Part shown: positions 55,411-60,443 of the stretch, piece after piece
Numbering within the stretch: position 1 is the stretch's first letter
Layout of the letters: each line of letters begins with the position of its first letter
Source: Bacteroidales bacterium
Lineage (GTDB): Bacteria > Bacteroidota > Bacteroidia > Bacteroidales > Tenuifilaceae
Direction: 5' to 3'
Assembly: GCA_028680705.1 (NCBI GenBank)
Contig: JAQUJY010000007.1
Coordinates: 1-60,443, forward strand
Length of the DNA: 60,443 bases
Program-made: the position numbers and the translations under genes
The notes under the pieces: model-generated
The model's input: only the letters and a program-made list of their open reading frames with translations
Databases searched by the model: none
What the model was told of the DNA's origin: nothing

Positions 55411-56436
55411 TTATCCGCGTTCTGCAAATTCTTTAATTTTATCCAAAGTCATTCTCTCTACTATAACATCCCCAATGCCCCTCATTAGGATAAAATCAAT
55501 GGAATCGCCATCCTTTTTTTTGTCTTTAATAAGTGCTTCAAAAATTCTTTTTGGGTTAACCTTTATACATATTGGGAGGTTCAATTCCCTAAGAATATTC
55601 ATTAACCGCATATAATCTCTTCTTTCAAGGAGTTCTTTTTTAACTGAAAATCTTGCTGCAAACTCAAGCCCAATGCTTACACTTTTCCCATGCGACATGC
55701 CTGTCTCCTTCTCAACGGCGTGCCCCCATGTGTGACCCAAGTTTAACTTTTTTCGTTCACCCTTCTCGAACTCATCTGCTTGTACTATTTTGGCTTTTAT
55801 TTTAGCCGAGTGGGTGACTAATTGCTCAAGTAGGGTTGGGTTGAAAATTTTTAGAGCATTGATATTTTTCTCAATAAATTCGAACATTTTCATATCGGCA
55901 ATGAGCGTATGCTTAACTATTTCGGCAAAGCCATTGAGGTATTCCTCTTTTGGAAGAGTTGCTAACAGGTTTATATCACATATTACAAATTTGGGTTGAT
56001 TGAATGTGCCTACAATGTTTTTATAGCCCGAAATGTTTAGTCCATTTTTCCCGCCTACGCTGGCATCAATTTGAGCAAGGAGGGAGGTTGGTACAAATCC
56101 AAAATCTACTCCACGCATAAACGTAGATGCTACAAAACCAGTCAAATCGGATACTACACCACCGCCAATACCCAGAATAAATGACTTGCGGTCGGCTCCC
56201 ATTTCAAGCAGCCAGTAGTAGAGTTCCCCAACAACCTCAAGGCTTTTTGACCCTTCTCCTGGTTCAACAGAGTAGGTTGGGAACCGAGGGAATTTGTCAC
56301 CATGATAGGCTTTAACCTTCTCATCAGTGATAATAAACACTTGTGTTTTGGGCAGGTAATTCTCAACATTATCAAGTAATTCGCCAATAATTACTTCCGA
56401 GTCTCTGTTAAGCCCAGTTATATTAACAATCTCCAT
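55411..56436 (-). CDS. aroB: 3-dehydroquinate synthase
   Basis: NAD- and metal-dependent enzyme making 3-dehydroquinate from DAHP. It has 341 residues. Motifs: EPGEGSKSLEVVGELYYWLLE near 78-98, GIGGGVVSDLTGFVASTFMRGV near 110-131, PTSLLAQIDASVGGKNGLN, the metal-binding E in FAEIVKH, LNLGHTWGHAVE near 235-246, and HGKSVSIG. First gene of the apparent aroB-aroD-aroE-aroA operon. A near-consensus -7 box precedes it. Confidence 0.96.
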   Translation of the reverse strand: MEIVNITGLNRDSEVIIGELLDNVENYLPKTQVFIITDEKVKAYHGDKFPRFPTYSVEPGEGSKSLEVVGELYYWLLEMGADRKSFILGIGGGVVSDLTGFVASTFMRGVDFGFVPTSLLAQIDASVGGKNGLNISGYKNIVGTFNQPKFVICDINLLATLPKEEYLNGFAEIVKHTLIADMKMFEFIEKNINALKIFNPTLLEQLVTHSAKIKAKIVQADEFEKGERKKLNLGHTWGHAVEKETGMSHGKSVSIGLEFAARFSVKKELLERRDYMRLMNILRELNLPICIKVNPKRIFEALIKDKKKDGDSIDFILMRGIGDVIVERMTLDKIKEFAERG

Positions 56437-56458
56437 TTCGATGCTTTTAATAATTATC

Positions 56459-56466
56459 TAAAATTA
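56459..56466 (-). promoter_or_regulatory. Possible -7 box of the shikimate operon
   Basis: TAATTTTA on the minus strand (7 of 8 to TAnnTTTG), 22 bp upstream of the aroB ATG. The -33 element is not obvious. The rest of 56437-56658 holds no credible gene. Confidence 0.4.
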
Positions 56467-56658
56467 GGCCTTTTTTCTATTTTACCACTGATTGCATACC
56501 TGCTGGTGTTAAAATGTGTATGATTTTAAATGGATGCAAGCCGATTGTGCCAAAGAGATTTTCATCTCAATTTTTTAAAAGTTTCAGGCATGGCGATAAA
56601 GGATGTAGCGGATGGATTGTAATTATTCAAAATCAGTGTTCTGGCACTGAAAATCAAT

Positions 56659-57417
56659 TTAAAAAAGCAACGAAAGACAGGTTAGCCCACCATCCATCTT
56701 TCTAAACTCCGACATCTCTAGCTCTATAATGTTGTATCCTAAGCTAACTATTTGGCTCTTTGATTTTGGGAAGCCTTTCGGAATTATCAGATTGTCGTTT
56801 ACCCTAAGGCAGTTGGCCGAGTATTCTTCACTCTGCTCAACCTTAATCATATTTTTTCCTTGGGCAATTCCTTTTAGTTCATCAACGCCAATAAAGTTAT
56901 TATCGCCAAGGTAGGCAATGCCCGTTTTTAGGTGAAGTATATTCTTTACTGGAACTTGCGTTGCGGTGTATCCGTATTTTTTAAGAAGTTGAGCAAGCTG
57001 ATTTGCTCCCTCAGTATTCGTCCTTTTGGTAATACCGATGTAAAATTTTTTTTCTACCCGTAAAATATCACCTCCCTCAAGGTTTCCTGGGGCCGTTATC
57101 CTTTCAATCTTTTTATATTTTGAAATAGTTTGAAGTATGCTTTCCTCCTCACCAAGTCTCGAAGGGTCACCAGGACGCGTAATAATGGCTGCCTCGTTTG
57201 TAACAACGGCTGTGTCCTCAACAAAGCAACCATCGGGGTAGCGCTCATCTGCCTCAAGCACAATAACATCTATGCCGGATTGTTTTAGCATCTCACGGTA
57301 TGCAGCGTGTTGCTCAAGGGCCAATTCAAATGATGGTTTCCCTAAGTTTGAGGTGGTAATTCCCTTTGCAAAACTTTTTCCGGGCTTTCTAACAATGGCC
57401 CTAGTAAATTGATGCAT
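56659..57417 (-). CDS. Dimethylarginine dimethylaminohydrolase-like amidinotransferase-fold hydrolase
   Basis: A 252-residue guanidino-modifying enzyme of the DDAH/arginine-deiminase fold. Motifs: VRKPGKSFAKG near 8-18, PDGCFVEDTAVV (substrate Asp/Glu) near 63-74, GNLEGGDILRV near 112-122, an LHLKTGIAYLGD strand with the catalytic His, and the nucleophile Cys in MDGGLTCLSL at the C-terminus (near 246). DDAH converts methylated arginines to citrulline; related enzymes use other guanidines, so the substrate is provisional. The ATG at 57417 is 4 bp after rpe, giving an rpe-DDAH operon; the upstream frame extension overlaps rpe and is not real. Confidence 0.87.
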   Translation of the reverse strand: MHQFTRAIVRKPGKSFAKGITTSNLGKPSFELALEQHAAYREMLKQSGIDVIVLEADERYPDGCFVEDTAVVTNEAAIITRPGDPSRLGEEESILQTISKYKKIERITAPGNLEGGDILRVEKKFYIGITKRTNTEGANQLAQLLKKYGYTATQVPVKNILHLKTGIAYLGDNNFIGVDELKGIAQGKNMIKVEQSEEYSANCLRVNDNLIIPKGFPKSKSQIVSLGYNIIELEMSEFRKMDGGLTCLSLLF

Positions 57418-57421
57418 TGTT

Positions 57422-58072
57422 TTAACTGTTTTTAATAGTTTTAATTGCCTCACTTGGGTTTTTGGCTTTGAAAACGGCATTACCTGCCACAAGTACATTC
57501 GCTCCTGCTTGGTACAGTTTGGAAGCATTGTTGGGGCCAACGCCACCATCAACCTCAATTAGCGTGCTGCATCCAGCCTTGTTAATCATTTCTCTTAGGC
57601 GTGTAATTTTTGAGTAGCTATTCTCAATAAAACTTTGCCCTCCAAACCCTGGGTTTACGCTCATAATCAGAACCAAATCTAGCTCGGGAAGTATATCGGT
57701 CAAAAATTCAACAGGCGTATGGGGATTTAGCGAAACGCCTGCCTTCATACCCAGTTTCTTAATTTCGGTTACTGTTCGGTGCAGATGTTTGCAGGCCTCC
57801 CAATGTACAGTTAGGATATTTGCCCCAGCATCCCTAAATCGTTCAAGGTAACGGTCGGGGTCAATAATCATCAAATGAACATCCAGTGGTTTTTTTGCCA
57901 GTTTGGCAATATGCTCAACCACAGGGAATCCGTACGACATATTTGGGACAAATACTCCATCCATTATATCGAGGTGAAACCAGTCGGCTTCGCTTTGGTT
58001 AACCATTTCAATATCTCGGGCCAGATTATTAAAATCTGCCGAAAGGAGCGAGGGTGCAACGTATTGAATCAT
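57422..58072 (-). CDS. rpe: Ribulose-phosphate 3-epimerase
   Basis: Interconverts ribulose 5-phosphate and xylulose 5-phosphate in the pentose phosphate pathway. It has 216 residues: APSLLSADFNNL near 6-17, WFHLDIMDGVFVPNMSYG near 31-48, HLMIIDPDRYL, MSVNPGFGGQSFI near 138-150, and IEVDGGVGPNN near 173-183. The ATG at 58072 (MIQYVAPS) fits the family start and follows a TATATTTG box at 58089-58096. Cotranscribed with the DDAH-like gene. Confidence 0.96.
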   Translation of the reverse strand: MIQYVAPSLLSADFNNLARDIEMVNQSEADWFHLDIMDGVFVPNMSYGFPVVEHIAKLAKKPLDVHLMIIDPDRYLERFRDAGANILTVHWEACKHLHRTVTEIKKLGMKAGVSLNPHTPVEFLTDILPELDLVLIMSVNPGFGGQSFIENSYSKITRLREMINKAGCSTLIEVDGGVGPNNASKLYQAGANVLVAGNAVFKAKNPSEAIKTIKNS

Positions 58073-58088
58073 AAGTATACTCTTTGAT

Positions 58089-58096
58089 ACAAATAT
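58089..58096 (-). promoter_or_regulatory. Bacteroidota -7 box of rpe
   Basis: TATATTTG on the minus strand (perfect TAnnTTTG), 16 bp upstream of the rpe ATG. It excludes the longer upstream start. No clear -33 element. Confidence 0.5.
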
Positions 58097-58165
58097 AACC
58101 AAAATCTTTAGTAATAGAATTGGTAGCATGAGGTTTGAAGAACAAAAATCAATGTAAAGTTTTCA

Positions 58166-58196
58166 TTTGTCTCATGCTGATCTTTTACTAATTTTG
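58166..58196 (+). promoter_or_regulatory. Promoter of the mechanosensitive channel gene
   Basis: TTTG at 58166-58169, exactly 19 bp, TAATTTTG at 58189-58196. A possible GTG start at 58196 overlaps the -7 box, so translation should begin at the ATG at 58232. Confidence 0.72.
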
Positions 58197-58231
58197 TGAA
58201 CTACTTATTAAAAAATTTAAGAGTTAAGAGT

Positions 58232-59515
58232 ATGGAAGAGAAGGTTGTAAAAACATATCAGTTTCTGGAGAACTATGAACTTTGGCTGCAGAGCCTTGGG
58301 TTAAGCATTGATCTTTCTCAGTTTGTTAAGGTATCAACATCAGTTTTAGCCATAATTTTACTCTCTATTTTGGCAAACTTTATAGCTAAAAAGATAATAG
58401 TTGTAGGGCTAACAGCTATTACTAAGCGTACTAAAAACACTTGGGACGATTTTTTGATACAAAGAAGGGTTTTCCATAAGCTCTCGCACCTTGCACCCGC
58501 ATTGGTAATTCAGTTTACTATCGGAATTGCCCTATACGATTACAATCCATCTCTTACAGATATAATCGAAAAATTCACTTATATATACATCGCTACTGTG
58601 TGGATGCTTGTAATAAGTTCGTTACTAAGCGCATTGCACGATATTTATTTAACGCTCGAGGTATCTAAAACCAGACCTATTAATGGGTATGTACAATTAG
58701 TAAAAATAATATTGTACACGCTAGGTGGTATTGTTATTATTTCAATTTTAATTAATAAAAGCCCTGCAAAGCTGCTTTATGGAATGGGAGCTTCGGCTGC
58801 TATTTTGATGCTGGTTTTTAAAGATACAATTTTGGGTTTGGTAGCCTCGGTTCAGGTGTCGGCAAACAATATGGTTAAACCGGGCGATTGGATTGAGATG
58901 CCCAGTCGTGGTGCCGATGGTGCAGTGCTAGAAATAACGCTGAATACTGTGAAGGTTCAAAATTGGGACAGGACAATTAGCACTTTCCCAACCTATGCCC
59001 TTGTGTCGGAGAGTATTACCAACTGGAAGGGGATGGAGGAATCCAATGGGCGGAGGATTAAGCGATCGGTATATATTGATATGAGCAGTGTGAAATTCTG
59101 CTCTCCTGAACTGTTGGAAAAACTTAAGCGAATTCACCTGATTAAGGATTATATTGAACAGCGTACCAAGGAAATAGAGGAGTTTAATAAGAAGATGGGG
59201 TTTGATACAAGTTTGCCAATCAACGGAAGGAGGATGACAAATCTTGGAGTTTTTAGGCAATATTTACAGTCGTACCTAAAAATGAATTCAAGTATCAACT
59301 CCGAAGCAACTCAAATGGTTAGGCAGCTTCAACCCACTGAAAGGGGTATTCCTGTTGAGATATACTGTTTTTCTGCCGAAAAAGCATGGGTAGTTTATGA
59401 GGGAGTTCAGGCCGATCTTTTCGACCATGTGTTAGCCAGCGTTCCGCAGTTTGAACTTAGGATATTCCAAAACCCATCGGGTGATGATTTTCAGAAACTG
59501 ATTCCAAATAATTAG
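58232..59515 (+). CDS. Mechanosensitive ion channel, YbdG/MscS family
   Basis: A 427-residue inner-membrane channel that releases solutes on osmotic downshift. About five transmembrane helices: ~30-55, ~80-100, ~120-145, ~165-185, and the pore helix MGASAAILMLVFKDTILGLVASVQ near 190-215. The MscS beta domain follows with VSANNMVKPGDWIEM..RGADGAVLEITLNTVKVQNWDRT, then a long soluble C-terminal domain. Length and the long C-terminus fit the YbdG-like subgroup rather than MscS proper. The ATG at 58232 is preferred to a GTG that lies inside the promoter. Confidence 0.92.
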   Translation: MEEKVVKTYQFLENYELWLQSLGLSIDLSQFVKVSTSVLAIILLSILANFIAKKIIVVGLTAITKRTKNTWDDFLIQRRVFHKLSHLAPALVIQFTIGIALYDYNPSLTDIIEKFTYIYIATVWMLVISSLLSALHDIYLTLEVSKTRPINGYVQLVKIILYTLGGIVIISILINKSPAKLLYGMGASAAILMLVFKDTILGLVASVQVSANNMVKPGDWIEMPSRGADGAVLEITLNTVKVQNWDRTISTFPTYALVSESITNWKGMEESNGRRIKRSVYIDMSSVKFCSPELLEKLKRIHLIKDYIEQRTKEIEEFNKKMGFDTSLPINGRRMTNLGVFRQYLQSYLKMNSSINSEATQMVRQLQPTERGIPVEIYCFSAEKAWVVYEGVQADLFDHVLASVPQFELRIFQNPSGDDFQKLIPNN

Positions 59516-59539
59516 GCTTTATATATGATATAACCTGTC

Positions 59540-60349
59540 ATGAGAATTAAACCAAGCATTTTTCTTATAGCCTTAATTATTCTATTTGTCGCCCTTTGTG
59601 CTAAAACATCTTTTTCGCAGACAAAGGATTACTATATGCTAAAGGCTTTGCCAATACCAGCTCATACGCAAGCAAAGCAGATGTTTACTTCCGTTGGTTA
59701 CGATGGGGGAATTGATATTAACTTATCATACTCTCTACCCCGCGATATGTTTGTTTTTGCTACAGGCAATATAAACCCCTTCTCGTCGGAGCGTAAAGAG
59801 GGTGTTGGGGCAAGGTATAAGATTTTTAAGAATGACTATGGAGCAACGCTAGGCTTAGGAGGATTCAGATATAGCAAATATAATTTTATTTCCTCTTTCG
59901 AGTATAGTGGTGGCATTGGTTTGTCGAAAATTGATAGCTATTGGAGGTACGTTCCTGCTATGCTGGAGAGTCACGATCAGTTTACCAACGCTTTTTATCA
60001 AACCGCTTTTGTGCAGGTAAACGGAACAAAAATCTTTAGTAAAATCCATTTAGGGGCTGCTACTCGCCTTGCCGTAAACCGATACGGAACGCTAGAGTAT
60101 TTTATGCGTCCAAAGGCTTATGTAACCAGTAACTCACATAGTTTTGCAACCATAGCACTTGAGCCAGCCTTAAGTTTCTCATATCTTGTAGCCACGTTTC
60201 GGGCCAATTTTCAGCTGGGGGTGTCTATTCCAATTTATACACAGGGTGTAACCATGGCTAGCACCTTAGTAACAAGCGAAGTAGGATCGTATGGTGAGTT
60301 TTACTTCTTTTGGCGTATTGCAATCCAACATCTAAAAAACAAAGACTAG
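59540..60349 (+). CDS. Predicted outer-membrane beta-barrel protein
   Basis: A 269-residue protein of unknown function. Signal peptide 1-25 (FLIALIILFVALCAKTSFSQ). The mature part is a run of short amphipathic strands (YGATLGLGGFRYSKYNFI, SFATIALEPALSFSYLVATFRANFQLGVSIP), ending FYFFWRIAIQHL..., so a small barrel is likely, though it lacks a terminal Phe. It starts 24 bp after the mechanosensitive channel gene and is probably cotranscribed with it. Confidence 0.7.
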   Translation: MRIKPSIFLIALIILFVALCAKTSFSQTKDYYMLKALPIPAHTQAKQMFTSVGYDGGIDINLSYSLPRDMFVFATGNINPFSSERKEGVGARYKIFKNDYGATLGLGGFRYSKYNFISSFEYSGGIGLSKIDSYWRYVPAMLESHDQFTNAFYQTAFVQVNGTKIFSKIHLGAATRLAVNRYGTLEYFMRPKAYVTSNSHSFATIALEPALSFSYLVATFRANFQLGVSIPIYTQGVTMASTLVTSEVGSYGEFYFFWRIAIQHLKNKD

Positions 60350-60412
60350 GTTGGCTGTGTTTCCGTTTTGTTTGTAAGTTTACCGTAATCATATTTTTTA
60401 AATCTCAGCATA

Positions 60413-60443
60413 ATGGGCAAGAAATTAGCACTGGCTCTGTCAA
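60413..60443 (+). CDS. Start of a gene cut by the window edge
   Basis: Ten codons from an ATG (M G K K L A L A L S) run to the window end without a stop. A KK-start followed by hydrophobic residues suggests the beginning of a signal peptide or membrane anchor. Too short for identification. Confidence 0.3.
   Translation, partial: MGKKLALALS

Noticed and set aside
56514-56705. 63-residue plus-strand frame upstream of aroB
   Set aside because: It runs into the 3' end of the DDAH gene on the opposite strand and has no protein character.

Overview
The window is about 60 kb of chromosome from a member of the Bacteroidota, most likely an anaerobic or facultative Bacteroidales/Marinilabiliales-type bacterium. 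The evidence is: repeated Bacteroidota-style promoters (TAnnTTTG with an upstream TTTG/TTG about 19 bp away); a type IX secretion C-terminal sorting domain; a PorT-like barrel; a TamL-type lipoprotein BamA homologue; a propeller/Y_Y_Y LytS-like sensor kinase; a DhnA-type class I aldolase; and a large pyruvate:ferredoxin oxidoreductase. The organism assignment is inference from gene content; there is no rRNA or tRNA in the window.

Layout. 0-0.5 kb: the 3' end of a group II intron (domains V and VI) lies next to a 47-residue C-terminal scrap of D-Ala-D-Ala ligase. 0.5-5 kb (minus): gcvP, then pcm and an MBL hydrolase. 5-9 kb (plus): a degenerate Gfo/Idh/MocA-like protein, a WcaJ-type sugar-phosphate transferase and dnaB. 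9-13.3 kb: a HAD phosphatase, a DEAD-box helicase, and a carboxyltransferase plus biotin carrier pair. 13.4-19.6 kb: purL, ubiE/menG, porT-like, an FAD dehydrogenase and trmH. 19.8-26.2 kb: tamL, class I aldolase, a chemoreceptor lacking a sensor domain, and a sodium:neurotransmitter-type symporter. 26.4-33 kb: an HI0933-type flavoprotein, a frameshifted lipoprotein amidase, an Fsa-type transaldolase, a YrdC/Sua5 protein, then the apparent operon kinase-LytTR regulator-ruvX-def. 36-41 kb: nifJ and aroC. 41-44 kb: a TonB-dependent receptor-like protein.

44.2-52.2 kb is the accessory region, all on the minus strand and mostly uncharacterised envelope proteins. It holds a beheaded lyase with a T9SS sorting domain, a membrane-anchored protein with three tandem helix-hairpin-helix repeats paired with an inner-membrane-anchored OmpA-domain protein, a secreted protein of unknown function, an ice-binding-type (DUF3494) lipoprotein following a small secreted protein and a small beta-barrel, several very small proteins, and an OMPLA-like phospholipase.

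52.5-58.1 kb: the shikimate operon aroB-aroD-aroE-aroA (minus), and rpe with a dimethylargininase-type hydrolase. 58.2-60.4 kb: a YbdG-like mechanosensitive channel, a predicted barrel protein and the start of one more gene.

Most of the window is housekeeping. The most unusual items are the OmpA-domain/triple-HhH pair (a possible envelope-to-nucleoid tether), the DUF3494 trio, the carboxyltransferase/biotin carrier pair without its usual partners, the single-base frameshift at the catalytic lysine of the amidase, the intron/ddl junction and the lyase remnant. No CRISPR array, prophage, transposase or recognised defence system was seen.
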